Notes: generated from the letters alone by a model not told the origin. A stretch of 64,000 bases of DNA from Oceanobacillus chungangensis (GCF_003369565.1 NZ_PIOD01000029.1:19211-83210), one strand, 5' to 3'; numbered from the stretch's first letter, positions 52,868-62,751 are shown. Program-made: numbers and translations.

Positions 52868-53229
52868 GAACATTGTCAATCCCTATTTTAAAACTGTACA
52901 ATTACTTATTGATTTCAATTCAAACCGAAATAGATGATAAAACTGCAATTCAGTTTCAGGAAGATTTATTAGATAAAATACACAAAACCGGCGCAACAGG
53001 GGTAGTGATTGACTTGACGTCTGTAGACATTATTGATTCCTTTATTGCAAAGGTATTGGGTGATGTGATAACAATGTCAGATCTGATGGGGGCGAAAGTA
53101 GTTCTAACAGGTATTCAGCCAGCAGTAGCGATGACATTGATCGATCTTGGTATACACTTGCAAAATGTCGCTACAGCATTAGACTTAGAACAAGGTCTCA
53201 TTAAATTGTACCAAGAATTGAGGGTATAA
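52864..53229 (+). CDS. rsbS: Stressosome scaffold/antagonist RsbS
   Basis: 121 residues, single STAS domain. S59, the residue phosphorylated by RsbT, is at the B. subtilis position ([14 protein letters not shown]) when translation starts at GTG 52864. A TTG at 52873 has the better ribosome spacing (AGGAG, 10 bases), so the start is slightly uncertain. Nearly identical over [13 protein letters not shown] and [14 protein letters not shown]. Overlaps rsbRA by four bases; rsbT begins three bases after it. Confidence 0.95.
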   Translation: MRTLSIPILKLYNYLLISIQTEIDDKTAIQFQEDLLDKIHKTGATGVVIDLTSVDIIDSFIAKVLGDVITMSDLMGAKVVLTGIQPAVAMTLIDLGIHLQNVATALDLEQGLIKLYQELRV

Positions 53230-53231
53230 TT

Positions 53232-53633
53232 ATGACCCCACAGTCGTGTGTGAAAATTAGAGAAGAATGGGATATCGTCAGTGCTAGGCAACTCGGTAGA
53301 GAAATGGCAAAAAAACTAAGATTTAGTACAGTTGATCAGGCTAGAATAACAACTGCAGTATCAGAACTTGCTAGAAATATCTATTTATATGCAGAGGAAG
53401 GCCAAATTTGTTTTGAAGTATTGGAAACAGCAGATCACAAAGGTTTAAGTGTAAGTGCAACTGATACAGGGCCAGGAATAACGGATATTAGTCAAGTAAT
53501 GCAAGATGGTTTTACCACTTCTGGTGGCCTTGGAGCAGGACTTCCTGGTGTAAAAAGATTGATGGATGAGTTTGATATTCAATCTGAAGTTGGACAGGGA
53601 ACACAGATTAACACAGTAAAATGGATTCGCTAA
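53232..53633 (+). CDS. rsbT: Switch kinase/phosphatase activator RsbT
   Basis: 133 residues, GHKL ATPase of the anti-sigma type. ATP-pocket residues N49 (SELARNIY) and D78 (ATDTGPGI) match B. subtilis RsbT, and the G-rich lid TTSGGLGAGLPGVKRLMDEF is intact. It phosphorylates RsbR and RsbS in the stressosome, then leaves to activate RsbU. Confidence 0.96.
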   Translation: MTPQSCVKIREEWDIVSARQLGREMAKKLRFSTVDQARITTAVSELARNIYLYAEEGQICFEVLETADHKGLSVSATDTGPGITDISQVMQDGFTTSGGLGAGLPGVKRLMDEFDIQSEVGQGTQINTVKWIR

Positions 53634-53722
53634 ATCAAGTAAATAATCGGTAATTTGCTATGTTTCTACTATGTATCCCATATAAGTAAAGCAAAAATGC
53701 AAATATACTAGGAGGGTTTATT

Positions 53723-54736
53723 ATGGATAAAATTATGGACTTGGATATTTCTCATTATAAATCACTACTAAAAAAATATTTAAGAAATCAAAATGAACAA
53801 TCCTTATATGGTGTAGAACTAGTTAGTAAATCTTTCATTAAAAATAATATACTTCCCGATGAAATTGTGAACCTACATATTCAAGCATTGAGTGAATTAT
53901 GCCCGGATTTAAACCTTGATGTGAAGCATTCCATGGATTTTTTACTAGAAGCAATGATCTCATATGGACTTGCGCTTCAAGAGGTCCAAACACTTCGAGA
54001 AGAACAGCTTGCACTTAAATCAGAAATATCGGTTGCAGCAAATATGCAGGAAACACTTTTAGGTACGACTGTTCCAGAGGTTGAGGGGTTAGATATTGGA
54101 GTTATTAGTGTTCCAGCGAATCAAATGAATGGGGATTATCATCATTTCGTGAAGGGGAATGATGGCTCTATCGGAATCGCAATGGCTGATGTCATTGGAA
54201 AGGGCATACCAGCGGCATTATGTATGTCGATGATTAAATATGCGATTGATAGCTACCCAGAGGATAAGATGAGCCCGGAGATGATCTTAAAGAACCTTAA
54301 CCGGGTGGTAGAACGAAACGTAGACTCAAGCATGTTTATCACGATGATTTATTCACAATATCTACCTTCAGAAAGTAAACTAATGTATGCATCAGCTGGT
54401 CATGAGCCTGGTTTTTATTACAATGCTGAGAAGGGAACCTTTAAAGAAATAGAAACAGAAGGACTTATTTTAGGAGTGTTACCGGATACCAATTATAAAC
54501 GATACGAATTAGAAATTCATGAGCAGGATATGGTGATTTTTTTAACAGATGGTGTGACTGAGTGTAGGGATGGAGAACGATTTATTGAGACAGAGGAAGT
54601 ATTAAATATCATTAAAGAGTACATCGACTTACCGGCACAAGAGATAGTAACCAATGTGTACAAGCATTTCGAAAAATTGCAGGACTTTCAGTTAAAAGAT
54701 GATTTCACATTACTCATTTTACGAAAAGAAGTTTAA
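53723..54736 (+). CDS. rsbU: PP2C-type phosphatase RsbU
   Basis: 337 residues: N-terminal four-helix RsbT-binding domain (~1-85), a coiled linker (QEVQTLREEQLALKSEI) and an SpoIIE/PP2C phosphatase domain with metal ligands in MNGDYHHF, ADVIGKGIPAAL and FLTDGVTECRD. Dephosphorylates RsbV to release sigma-B on energy-independent stress. A gap of ~90 bases separates it from rsbT; GGAGGG precedes the ATG at 53723. Confidence 0.96.
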   Translation: MDKIMDLDISHYKSLLKKYLRNQNEQSLYGVELVSKSFIKNNILPDEIVNLHIQALSELCPDLNLDVKHSMDFLLEAMISYGLALQEVQTLREEQLALKSEISVAANMQETLLGTTVPEVEGLDIGVISVPANQMNGDYHHFVKGNDGSIGIAMADVIGKGIPAALCMSMIKYAIDSYPEDKMSPEMILKNLNRVVERNVDSSMFITMIYSQYLPSESKLMYASAGHEPGFYYNAEKGTFKEIETEGLILGVLPDTNYKRYELEIHEQDMVIFLTDGVTECRDGERFIETEEVLNIIKEYIDLPAQEIVTNVYKHFEKLQDFQLKDDFTLLILRKEV

Positions 54737-54755
54737 GCACCATAATAATGGGGAA
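54731..54755 (+). promoter_or_regulatory. Internal sigma-B-type promoter before rsbV
   Basis: GTTTAA (54731-54736, overlapping the rsbU stop), 13 bases, GGGGAA (54750-54755). B. subtilis has its autoregulatory sigma-B promoter at exactly this point of the operon, feeding rsbV-rsbW-sigB-rsbX. Confidence 0.7.
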
Positions 54756-54848
54756 AGTGAATTATACGAGAAAGGAAATAGTTTTAAATAGATGACTGCA
54801 ATAATGAATGATTACTTGGCAGTCCACTGTAGTCAGAGGGGGATGAAA

Positions 54849-55193
54849 ATGAATTTAACTGTTAATATTCATGAAGATGTGGATAAATTTATTATCAATT
54901 TATCTGGTGAAATCGATGCATATACTGCACCTAACCTAAAAGAGAATCTCTTACCATTGACAAAACAAGCTGGAAATGCAATTGAGATTAATTTAGAAAA
55001 TGTTGATTATATGGATAGCACCGGGCTAGGTATCTTTGTTAGTGCACTAAAATCTACAAAGGAAAATAATAGCAGTATGAAATTAGTAAATTTACAAGAT
55101 CGTGTATTACGATTGTTTAAGATAACAGGTTTAGAAAAAATTATCGATATAGATACAGCGATTAGAGGTGGAAATCTAAATGGAAAACTTTGA
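54849..55193 (+). CDS. rsbV: Anti-anti-sigma factor RsbV
   Basis: 114 residues, single STAS domain. The phosphorylated Ser is S57 in VDYMDSTGLGIFV. When dephosphorylated by RsbU it captures RsbW. Start: ATG at 54849 (MNLTVNI), six bases after GAGGGGG; the frame opens at 54792 without a ribosome site and would add a non-homologous extension. Its end overlaps rsbW by 14 bases. Confidence 0.95.
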   Translation: MNLTVNIHEDVDKFIINLSGEIDAYTAPNLKENLLPLTKQAGNAIEINLENVDYMDSTGLGIFVSALKSTKENNSSMKLVNLQDRVLRLFKITGLEKIIDIDTAIRGGNLNGKL

Positions 55194-55656
55194 TTTTATT
55201 GAGATGAAAATTCCAGCTAAGGCCGAATATATTGGTGTTATTCGTTTGAGTTTGTCTGGGATTGCAAATCGAATGGGATTTTCATATGAGGATATTGAAG
55301 ATCTTAAGGTATCTATTTCTGAAGCAATTACAAATGCGGTGACACATGCGTATCAACAAGAAGACCAAGGTGAAATTACAATTGGCTTTGGGGTTTATGA
55401 GAATAAACTAGAAATTATGGTAGCTGACCATGGCGGTAGCTTTGACATAAAGGAAATCAAAGATGATATTGGGCCATATGCTGGTAATGAATCTGTTGAC
55501 GATTTAAGAGAAGGTGGCTTCGGTCTGTTTCTTATTAATGCATTAATGGATGAAGTACGAATTAACAATAACCATGGTGTCATAGTACTAATGACTAAGT
55601 ATTTATACGAAGCAGAGGTGGATATTGATGACAACCAAATCTCAACCACACAGTAA
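55180..55656 (+). CDS. rsbW: Anti-sigma factor/serine kinase RsbW
   Basis: 158 residues, GHKL fold: N-box SISEAITNAVTHAY with catalytic E48 and N52, DHGGSFD (G1), GGFGLFLI (G2). Binds sigma-B or phosphorylates RsbV according to ATP level and RsbV state. Overlaps both neighbours, so stoichiometry is probably set by translational coupling. Confidence 0.96.
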   Translation: MENFDFIEMKIPAKAEYIGVIRLSLSGIANRMGFSYEDIEDLKVSISEAITNAVTHAYQQEDQGEITIGFGVYENKLEIMVADHGGSFDIKEIKDDIGPYAGNESVDDLREGGFGLFLINALMDEVRINNNHGVIVLMTKYLYEAEVDIDDNQISTTQ

Positions 55657-56419
55657 AGGAAGAGATGAGGTTTACCAATGGATTGAATTTCTACAAAAAG
55701 AGCCGACAGATGAAGTGGTACAAGAGAAAATTGTGCTTACATATAAAAATCTTGTAGAATCAATTGCTAGAAAATACTCAAGGAATAGTATGATTCATGA
55801 AGATCTAGTACAGGTAGGTATGATTGGATTGCTAGCAGCAGTAAGAAGATATGATGCCTCTTTTGGTAAAACCTTTGAATCCTTTGCTGTTCCAACGATT
55901 ATAGGAGAGATAAAACGATTCATCCGCGATAAGACTTGGAGTGTCCATGTACCAAGGCGTATTAAAGAATTAGGACCGAAGATAAAAAGGGCTGTAGATG
56001 AATTAACAACCGCAAATCAAAAGTCCCCTTCCATTAAAGAAATAGCTGAATATCTCGAAACATCAGAAGAGGAAATCTTAGAAACAATGGAAATGAGTAA
56101 AAGCTATAAAGCTCTTTCAGTTGACCGGAAAGTGGAAGGTGATTCCGATGGTGGAACGGTTGCTATATTAGATGTAGTCGGAAACGAAGATGAAAGCTAC
56201 GATAATATTGATCAAAAGATTATCCTTGAAAATATTCTACATATACTATCTGAACGAGAACAGCAAATATTAAAATATACATACTTCGAGAATCTTAGTC
56301 AGAAGGAAACTGGTGAAATATTAGGTATCTCGCAAATGCACGTGTCTAGATTGCAGCGGCGTGCATTACGCAAACTTAGGGAAGCAATTCAGTCTGAAAG
56401 CACGGAGGTTTTCGATTGA
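55628..56419 (+). CDS. sigB: General stress sigma factor SigB
   Basis: 263 residues. Region 2 (ARKYSRNSMIHEDLVQVGMIGLLAAVRRYDASFGKTFESFAVPTIIGEIKRFIRD), region 3 (~120-185) and region 4 with helix-turn-helix (LSQKETGEILGISQMHVSRLQRRALRKLREA). Start: ATG at 55628, six bases after AGAGGTGG; a TTG at 55625 is adjacent. Sigma-B-type promoters are visible before rsbV and before the KGG stress gene at 36.2 kb. Ends overlapping the rsbX start. Confidence 0.97.
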   Translation: MTTKSQPHSKGRDEVYQWIEFLQKEPTDEVVQEKIVLTYKNLVESIARKYSRNSMIHEDLVQVGMIGLLAAVRRYDASFGKTFESFAVPTIIGEIKRFIRDKTWSVHVPRRIKELGPKIKRAVDELTTANQKSPSIKEIAEYLETSEEEILETMEMSKSYKALSVDRKVEGDSDGGTVAILDVVGNEDESYDNIDQKIILENILHILSEREQQILKYTYFENLSQKETGEILGISQMHVSRLQRRALRKLREAIQSESTEVFD

Positions 56420-57012
56420 ATACAAATCAAAAAGTAGATGTATCGGTATATCAAAAAGCTAAGAAGGGTAATTTATGCTGTGGTGATAGTTATTTCTATG
56501 CTGAAACAGATACAGAGTTTATTTGTGCGATAGCAGATGGGTTAGGAAATGGTGAGTTTGCCAAAGAGTCATCCCAGATTGTGGTAGAAATTATTGAAGA
56601 GTACGTCGAAGCTTCAGTCGAGCAGTTAGTAAATATTTGTAATAAGAAATTGCAAGGAAAGCGTGGTGCCGTACTTGGAATTTTGAAAATTAATTTCAAA
56701 TCACAGATGTACACCTTCTCCTCTATTGGAAATATTGGGGTAATAACAATTATGAATAATAAAAAGAAAAAACGTAATATCCCAAATGCAGGATATTTAG
56801 CAGGTATTAAACGTACGTTTAAAGTTGAAAAGGGTGAAATTCAACCTGGAATGAGATTTATCATGTTTTCTGATGGCGTATCGGACAAAGAGCTTTCAAA
56901 AGATTATTTTACTAATGATGATGTTCATAAAGTAACAGATATCTTTGCACAGGAAGGCTTTGATGCTATAGATGATGATACAACTTTAATCGTCATGCGG
57001 TACGATGCATGA
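56416..57012 (+). CDS. rsbX: Feedback phosphatase RsbX
   Basis: 198 residues, PP2C fold with ADGLGNGEFAKESS and FSDGVSDKELS metal motifs. Dephosphorylates RsbS and RsbR to reset the stressosome. TTG start at 56416 overlaps the sigB stop (TTGA) and is six bases after GGAGGT. Last gene of the operon. Confidence 0.94.
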   Translation: MNTNQKVDVSVYQKAKKGNLCCGDSYFYAETDTEFICAIADGLGNGEFAKESSQIVVEIIEEYVEASVEQLVNICNKKLQGKRGAVLGILKINFKSQMYTFSSIGNIGVITIMNNKKKKRNIPNAGYLAGIKRTFKVEKGEIQPGMRFIMFSDGVSDKELSKDYFTNDDVHKVTDIFAQEGFDAIDDDTTLIVMRYDA

Positions 57013-57045
57013 GGAAGTTCATTCGAACTTAAAAGAAATTATGAG

Positions 57046-57077
57046 AAAAGGGCGGCACATTCGTGTTCGTCCTTTTG
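57046..57077 (+). terminator. Terminator of the rsb–sigB operon
   Basis: Imperfect stem AAAAGG..CG..AC with GT..CG.CCTTTT around an ATTC loop, then T-rich sequence. Confidence 0.6.
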
Positions 57078-57204
57078 TTCTATGCTGGGTAATAACTATA
57101 GTTGATATATATTGAAACATTATTCTAATGTGGAATCCGCTACAGGTAAGTGAGTGCAATGCTACGTCTGCATATAATATTTGGGTAATCAAGTAGATGT
57201 ACAA

Positions 57205-57300
57205 TCCACAGTATAAGACTCCTAAGTACTCTCTTCACAGGGTGGCTCAACAGCCAACCGAGAAAAGCGTAGTGTACTTCTATAGCGGCATGCCCGCGAA
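57205..57300 (-). repeat. Decayed fragment E of repeat family I
   Basis: GGCTCAACAGCC…GAGAAAAGCGTAGTGTACTTCTATAGCGG aligns with GACTCACCAGCC…GCGGAAAGCGAAGTGTATTTTCGGAGCG of copy A with scattered substitutions. The remaining gap 57013-57422 holds no gene. Confidence 0.55.
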
Positions 57301-57422
57301 CATTAATCATTCAAGGTTACTTTGCCCTATATATAAATAGTATCAACCCATATTACTGTTCCCAATTAGGAAAAAAACTGTATTTTTGATAAAATAAGAG
57401 AGTATTTAAAGGAGGAAACACA

Positions 57423-59594
57423 GTGGTAGCACAATTAGAACAAGATTTTATGGGCTGGGTAGCAAAAGAAACGGAAGTAAACGCCAGCACCGTGAAAAAA
57501 GTAATTGCATTATTAGATGAAGGAAATACTGTTCCATTTATTGCACGATATCGGAAGGAAATGACCGGCGGATTAGATGAGGTTCAAATAAAATCGGTTC
57601 AGGACAAATGGCAATATGCTGTCAATCTTTCGGATAGAAAACAAGAAGTATTAAGGATTATTGATGAGCAAGGAAAATTAACGGAGGAACTTGAGCGTGA
57701 GATAGTAAGTGCAACACAATTACAACGAGTAGAAGATCTCTATCGCCCATATAAACAAAAACGAAGAACGAAAGCGACGATAGCCAAGGAAAAAGGCTTG
57801 GAACCTTTAGCTGAACTCATATGGCAACAAGAAGTTACGAATCTTGAAGGTGAAGCTGAGAATTATTTCAGTGAAGAGCATGAGTTACATACAATAGAGG
57901 ATGTCTTAGCTGGTGTAAATGATATTATTGCGGAGTGGATATCCGATAATGCGGAATATCGCGATTATATTCGCGAGGAGACATTTAAGCGTGGAGTTAT
58001 TCGTTCTGAGGTAAAGGATGAGGAGAAGGACGAGAAGCATGTGTATGAAATGTACTACAAATACCATGAAGCGGTTCGAACGCTCGTATCTCATCGAACT
58101 TTAGCGCTTAATCGCGGAGAGAAAGAAGAAGTTTTAAAGGTTACGATTGAACCTCCGATTGATCGAATCAATGATTATTTACAGAAAAAGGTTGTGAAAC
58201 GGTCTACAACAGGAAAGGTCTCTGAATTATTAAACGTTGCAATCGAGGATAGCTATAAACGCTTAATCCAACCGTCAATTGAAAGAGAAATACGCAATAG
58301 CTTAACAGAAAAGGGAGAAGAGCAGGCTATCGATGTATTCTCGGTAAATCTTAAAAACCTATTACTCCAACCACCATTAAAGGGCAAGTCAATTTTAGGA
58401 GTTGACCCTGCATTCCGAACAGGTTGTAAGCTTGCTGCTGTAGATGAAACAGGAAAGGTCTTACATGTTGGGGTAATGTATCCGACCGCCCCTAAAAATG
58501 ATATCGCAGGTTCAGAGAAAATCGTGAAAGAATTAGTGAAGAAATTTGATATAGAGCTGATTGCAATTGGAAATGGGACTGCATCACGAGAAACAGAGCA
58601 TTTTATCTCAGATGTAATCACAAATAATCAGTTGAATATACCATACATTATCGTGAATGAGGCCGGTGCAAGTGTCTATTCAGCATCGGAATTGGCACGT
58701 GAGGAATTCCCTGATTTACAAGTTGAGCAAAGAAGTGCGGCTTCCATTGCCCGTCGGGTACAGGATCCATTGGCCGAGCTTGTTAAAATTGACCCGAAAT
58801 CGATCGGTGTTGGTCAATATCAGCATGATGTTAGTCAGAAGGCATTAAATGAATCATTAACGTTTGTAGTTGAAACAGCGGTTAACCAAGTAGGGGTTAA
58901 TGTAAATACTGCCTCATCCTCACTTCTGCAATATGTAGCTGGCCTAAGCAAGACCGTAGCGAATAATATTGTGAAGAAACGAAATGAAGAAGGGAAATTT
59001 ACTAACCGTAAACAATTGAAAAAAATCCCTCGACTCGGTGCAAAAACCTATGAACAGGGGATTGGTTTCTTACGTATTATTGATGGAGAACATCCACTTG
59101 ATCGAACACCAATTCATCCTGAGAGTTATAAAACGACCGAAAGTCTCTTGAAGATGATGGATTGTGAGCTTACAGATATAGGTTCAGCGAAGCTTCGTGA
59201 AACAATCAATGCTTATGATAATAATGAGCTTGCTGAGAAATTGGAAATCGGTGTACCAACATTAATCGATATACTTGATGCGTTAAGTCGTCCGGAGAGA
59301 GATCCGCGCGATGATTTTCCACAGCCATTGTTAAAGCAAAACGTTTTATCATTGGAAGACTTAAAACCTGGCATGGAAATGCAGGGGACCGTACGAAATG
59401 TTGTCGATTTCGGAGTATTCGTTGATATTGGTGTGAAACAAGATGGTCTTGTTCATATCTCGAAGATGGCGAATAAATTTGTGAAGCACCCTATGGATAT
59501 TGCTTCTGTTGGAGATGTTATAACAGTCTGGGTTGAGAATATTGATGCTGATAAAGGAAGAATTGCATTATCTATGATTAAGGATGATAAATAA
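57423..59594 (+). CDS. tex: Tex-family RNA-binding transcription accessory protein
   Basis: 723 residues: N-terminal Tex helices (~1-190), YqgF-like RNase H fold domain (~325-455, ILGVDPAFRTGCKLAAVD), helix-hairpin-helix region (~490-570, VNVNTASSSLLQYVAGLSKTVANNIVKKR) and C-terminal S1 RNA-binding domain (~645-715, GMEMQGTVRNVVDFGVFVDIGVKQDGLVHIS). GTG start at 57423 follows AAAGGAGG by seven bases. B. subtilis has the homologue YdcI in the same position after rsbX. Role in transcription and stress tolerance is known only in general terms. Confidence 0.95.
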   Translation: MVAQLEQDFMGWVAKETEVNASTVKKVIALLDEGNTVPFIARYRKEMTGGLDEVQIKSVQDKWQYAVNLSDRKQEVLRIIDEQGKLTEELEREIVSATQLQRVEDLYRPYKQKRRTKATIAKEKGLEPLAELIWQQEVTNLEGEAENYFSEEHELHTIEDVLAGVNDIIAEWISDNAEYRDYIREETFKRGVIRSEVKDEEKDEKHVYEMYYKYHEAVRTLVSHRTLALNRGEKEEVLKVTIEPPIDRINDYLQKKVVKRSTTGKVSELLNVAIEDSYKRLIQPSIEREIRNSLTEKGEEQAIDVFSVNLKNLLLQPPLKGKSILGVDPAFRTGCKLAAVDETGKVLHVGVMYPTAPKNDIAGSEKIVKELVKKFDIELIAIGNGTASRETEHFISDVITNNQLNIPYIIVNEAGASVYSASELAREEFPDLQVEQRSAASIARRVQDPLAELVKIDPKSIGVGQYQHDVSQKALNESLTFVVETAVNQVGVNVNTASSSLLQYVAGLSKTVANNIVKKRNEEGKFTNRKQLKKIPRLGAKTYEQGIGFLRIIDGEHPLDRTPIHPESYKTTESLLKMMDCELTDIGSAKLRETINAYDNNELAEKLEIGVPTLIDILDALSRPERDPRDDFPQPLLKQNVLSLEDLKPGMEMQGTVRNVVDFGVFVDIGVKQDGLVHISKMANKFVKHPMDIASVGDVITVWVENIDADKGRIALSMIKDDK

Positions 59595-59609
59595 TTGTCT
59601 CTATAATAA

Positions 59610-59645
59610 AAAACGCCTCTCAAGAAAAGACTTGGGAGGCGTTTT
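59610..59645. terminator. Bidirectional terminator between tex and katA
   Basis: 15-bp stem with one G-T pair (59610-59624 with 59631-59645), A-rich before and T-rich within the far arm; the genes converge. Confidence 0.9.
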
Positions 59646-59653
59646 ACTACTAC

Positions 59654-61135
59654 TTATTCTTTGCCGCTTGCAGCTTCTACTTCACTAATTGAAATACCAA
59701 GTGCTTTTGCAACACCTTCACCGTAAGCTGGATCTGCTTTATAGCAGTTATTAATATGGCGAAGTTGAATTTCTTTTGTCGTACCTTGCATATTACGCGC
59801 AGTGTTTTCGAATAATCTTTGTTGTGCTTCTGGGCTTTGTAGTCTGAATAATTTACCAGGTTGCTCATAGTAAAGATCATCGTCTTCACGGAAGTCCCAA
59901 TAGTTCGCATCGCCACCAAGCTCTAGTGCAGGCTCTTGGTGCTCTTTACTATCTGCCCATTCGCCGTAGCTGTTAGGACTATATGAAATTTTGGCACCGT
60001 ATGGATGAATACGCATTGCCCCATCACGATGGTATGGATGGAAGTTCTTAGCATTCTTCGGATAGTTAACAGGAATTTGCCAGTGGTTTACACCTAGACG
60101 GTAGCGTTGTGCATCACCATATGAGAATAGGCGACCTTGTAACATTCTATCAGGTGAGAAGCCGATACCAGGAACAATGTTTGTCGGAGCAAATGCTGCT
60201 TGCTCTACTTCTTCAAAATAGTTTTCTGGATTACGGTTAAGCTCCAATTCTCCAACTTCGATTAGAGGGAAATCACCTTTATACCATACTTTTGTTAAAT
60301 CAAATGGGTTATATGGCATATTCTTCGCTTGTTCATCTGTCATTACTTGGATGTACATTTTCCATTTGGGGAAGTTACCTTGCTCTATGTTATCGAATAA
60401 GTCTTTTTGACTGCTTTCACGGTCTTTACCAACTAATTCTTCTGCTTCTTGATCTGTTAAGTTTTCAATACCTTGTTCTGTGTAAAAATGGAATTTAACC
60501 CAAACACGTTCATTGTCTGCATTAATCATGCTATATGCATGGCTTCCAAATAAATTCATATGTCTATATCCGTTTGGAATACCGCGATCACTCATTACGA
60601 CTGTTACTTGATGTAAAGCTTCAGGAAGACTTGTCCAGAAATCCCAGTTTGATTGTGGGTTGTGCATGTTAGTTTTTGGATCACGTTTAACAACATGGTT
60701 TAAATCAGGGAAACGTTTAGGATCACGCATGAAGAATACAGGGGTATTATTTCCAACTAAATCCCAGTTTCCTTCTTCCGTATAGAATTTTAATGCTGCA
60801 CCACGGATATCACGTTCAGCGTCAGCAGCTCCACGTTCACCAGCAACTGTTGAAAAACGAGCAAACATGTCGGTTTTCTTGCCAACCTCTGAGAAAATCT
60901 TAGCTTTAGTATATTTTGTAATGTCATTTGTGATAGTTAAAGTACCATAAGCACCAGAACCTTTCGCATGCATACGACGCTCTGGAATTACTTCTCTATC
61001 AAAATGTGCTAATTTCTCAAGGAACCAAAAATCTTCCATCAACAATGGACCTCTAGGACCAGCAGTCTTTGAATCATCATCATTAGGTACTGGAGCACCA
61101 AAAGCGGTTGTCATTTTCTTGTTATTCTCGCTCAT
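59654..61135 (-). CDS. katA: Small-subunit heme catalase KatA
   Basis: Degrades hydrogen peroxide. 493 residues, a clade-3 monofunctional catalase: catalytic H56 ([12 protein letters not shown]), [17 protein letters not shown], the Asn-containing [10 protein letters not shown] block and the heme-ligating Tyr in [17 protein letters not shown] at 61135 follows AGGAGGG. Two PerR-like boxes lie upstream. In B. subtilis katA is elsewhere, so this is an insertion into the tex–sprT interval. Confidence 0.96.
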   Translation of the reverse strand: MSENNKKMTTAFGAPVPNDDDSKTAGPRGPLLMEDFWFLEKLAHFDREVIPERRMHAKGSGAYGTLTITNDITKYTKAKIFSEVGKKTDMFARFSTVAGERGAADAERDIRGAALKFYTEEGNWDLVGNNTPVFFMRDPKRFPDLNHVVKRDPKTNMHNPQSNWDFWTSLPEALHQVTVVMSDRGIPNGYRHMNLFGSHAYSMINADNERVWVKFHFYTEQGIENLTDQEAEELVGKDRESSQKDLFDNIEQGNFPKWKMYIQVMTDEQAKNMPYNPFDLTKVWYKGDFPLIEVGELELNRNPENYFEEVEQAAFAPTNIVPGIGFSPDRMLQGRLFSYGDAQRYRLGVNHWQIPVNYPKNAKNFHPYHRDGAMRIHPYGAKISYSPNSYGEWADSKEHQEPALELGGDANYWDFREDDDLYYEQPGKLFRLQSPEAQQRLFENTARNMQGTTKEIQLRHINNCYKADPAYGEGVAKALGISISEVEAASGKE

Positions 61136-61161
61136 TAATTTATTCCCTCCTGTTTTATAAA

Positions 61162-61193
61162 CTACAATAATTATAATAACATAGTAATTATAA
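61162..61193 (-). promoter_or_regulatory. Tandem PerR boxes upstream of katA
   Basis: Minus strand: TTATAATTATTGTAG (61162-61176, two mismatches to TTATAATNATTATAA) and TTATAATTACTATGT (61179-61193, three mismatches). They lie 27-58 bases from the katA start and overlap A/T-rich -10-like sequences, the normal place for peroxide-sensing repression by PerR. Confidence 0.6.
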
Positions 61194-61199
61194 TATTAC

Positions 61200-61667
61200 T
61201 ATTATTATAGACTCTTATTATCGGTGAAAAGTGTGGAGTGAAAGGGTTTGTTGTGACAAAAACTTATGAAGATACAATATAATTTTTAGAAAACACGTTG
61301 GAAAACTTTCTTAACTAAAACATTAAATGATAAACGATGTATGAATAATGAGAGATTTTATATAGAAATTTAAATAAGTAGAGTTGGGGTTATGATAGAA
61401 GTATTTATGCTGGAGGTGTATTAGTATTTACTGGAGACACTGTAAACTCCCTAATTTAATTATAAATTAAACAAATTTAAAATCAATATTTAAAGCCGTG
61501 TGATTAATGTTATAAGTTTTTAGGTATATTAAGTAGAAGGAATTCAGATAGATTGAGGCAAATAAAAAGAAGTGGCGTCTGTAGATAATAGGTAGAAATA
61601 TGTTAAGATGGATGGGAAATAAAATAATTTCTATTCACATTATCATTACAAATAGGGAAGATACGAA
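61200..61667. other. Gap of ~470 bp without a supported gene
   Basis: Divergent region between katA and sprT, very A/T-rich. Weak promoter-like sequences only; no frame with a ribosome site. Confidence 0.5.
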
Positions 61668-62141
61668 ATGGATCCAATAAACAAACAGACATTATATAAT
61701 ATGGTTGATAGAATTTCTTTAGAGTTCTTTGATAAGCCATTTGTACATGATGTGGAATTTAATCATCGATTGAAAACGACAGGTGGCAGATACATGCCTG
61801 GAAAGAGGTTAATTCAATTAAACCCAAAGTATGTTACAGAGATGAATATGGATGAACTTATTGGTATCATTAAACATGAACTTTGCCATTATCATCTTCA
61901 TATAGAAGGAAAAGGTTACAAGCATATTGATCCAGAATTTAAAGCTTTATTAAAAAAGACTGGCTCACCAAGACATTGTAACCCACTTCCTTCTCAAAAA
62001 AGAAAACATCAATATTTATATAAATGTAAACAATGTAATCAGGAGTATAGGCGAGTTCGACGTGTAAATTTGAAAAAATATCGTTGTGGTAAATGTAGTG
62101 GACAGCTTGTGCAGATTACGAATAAACAACTTGGATTATAG
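61668..62141 (+). CDS. ydcK: SprT-like zinc protein (YdcK)
   Basis: 157 residues: SprT-like domain with metalloprotease motif H70-E71…H74 (IIKHELCHYHLH) and a C-terminal zinc ribbon (YKCKQC…YRCGKC). Similar to B. subtilis YdcK (150 aa), also located after tex and before a tRNA cluster. Eukaryotic relatives cut DNA-protein crosslinks; no role is established for YdcK. ATG at 61668 after AGGGAAG. Confidence 0.92.
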   Translation: MDPINKQTLYNMVDRISLEFFDKPFVHDVEFNHRLKTTGGRYMPGKRLIQLNPKYVTEMNMDELIGIIKHELCHYHLHIEGKGYKHIDPEFKALLKKTGSPRHCNPLPSQKRKHQYLYKCKQCNQEYRRVRRVNLKKYRCGKCSGQLVQITNKQLGL

Positions 62142-62353
62142 TTGGCAAATGGTTGGTATACTAGCCTCGATGTATCGTATTAAGATCATTTGTAAATTTT
62201 TATTAAAAATCCATTGACGAAATATGTCATCCATGGTAAATTAAATAAGCTATCAAATCTAGTGATGAGAATTCTTTACTGCAAGATTGTAATCTGATTT
62301 GAGGGAACGTAATAGTTAGATTAAAGTAATTTTTATTAACTAGAAAAAAAGTG

Positions 62354-62383
62354 TTGACAACTTATTGGTAAACATGGTAAGAT
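62354..62383 (+). promoter_or_regulatory. Promoter of the tRNA cluster
   Basis: TTGACA (62354-62359), 18 bases, TAAGAT (62378-62383), 88 bases before tRNA-Asn. The rest of 62142-62470 is A/T-rich and shows no gene. Confidence 0.75.
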
Positions 62384-62470
62384 ATTTTTCGTTGCTGTTA
62401 ATTTGAAATTAACTTGTAACACGAAAAGGATTCATGTTTTACTTGAAGGAACTTCAATACTATTCATTAT

Positions 62471-62545
62471 TCCACAGTAGCTCAGTGGTAGAGCAATCGG
62501 CTGTTAACCGATCGGTCGTAGGTTCGAATCCTACCTGTGGAGCCA
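62471..62545 (+). tRNA. tRNA-Asn (GTT)
   Basis: Cloverleaf with acceptor TCCACAG/CTGTGGA, anticodon GTT, T-loop GGTTCGAATCC, encoded CCA. Confidence 0.97.
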
Positions 62546-62548
62546 TAT

Positions 62549-62639
62549 GGGGAAGTACTCAAGAGGCTGAAGAGGCGCCCCTGCTAAGGGTGTAGGTCGC
62601 GTAAGCGGCGCGAGGGTTCAAATCCCTCCTTCTCCGCCA
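62549..62639 (+). tRNA. tRNA-Ser (GCT)
   Basis: 91 bases with a long variable arm, acceptor GGGGAAG/CTTCTCC (one G-T), anticodon GCT, encoded CCA. Confidence 0.97.
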
Positions 62640-62655
62640 TATTTTTTCAATGAAT

Positions 62656-62727
62656 GGCCCGTTGGTCAAGCGGTTAAGACACCGCCCTTTCACGGCGGTA
62701 TCACGGGTTCGAATCCCGTACGGGTCA
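62656..62727 (+). tRNA. tRNA-Glu (TTC)
   Basis: Acceptor GGCCCGT/ACGGGTC, anticodon TTC, discriminator A. CCA is not encoded. Confidence 0.97.
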
Positions 62728-62751
62728 TCTTTTTTGTTTTTTATATGTTTT

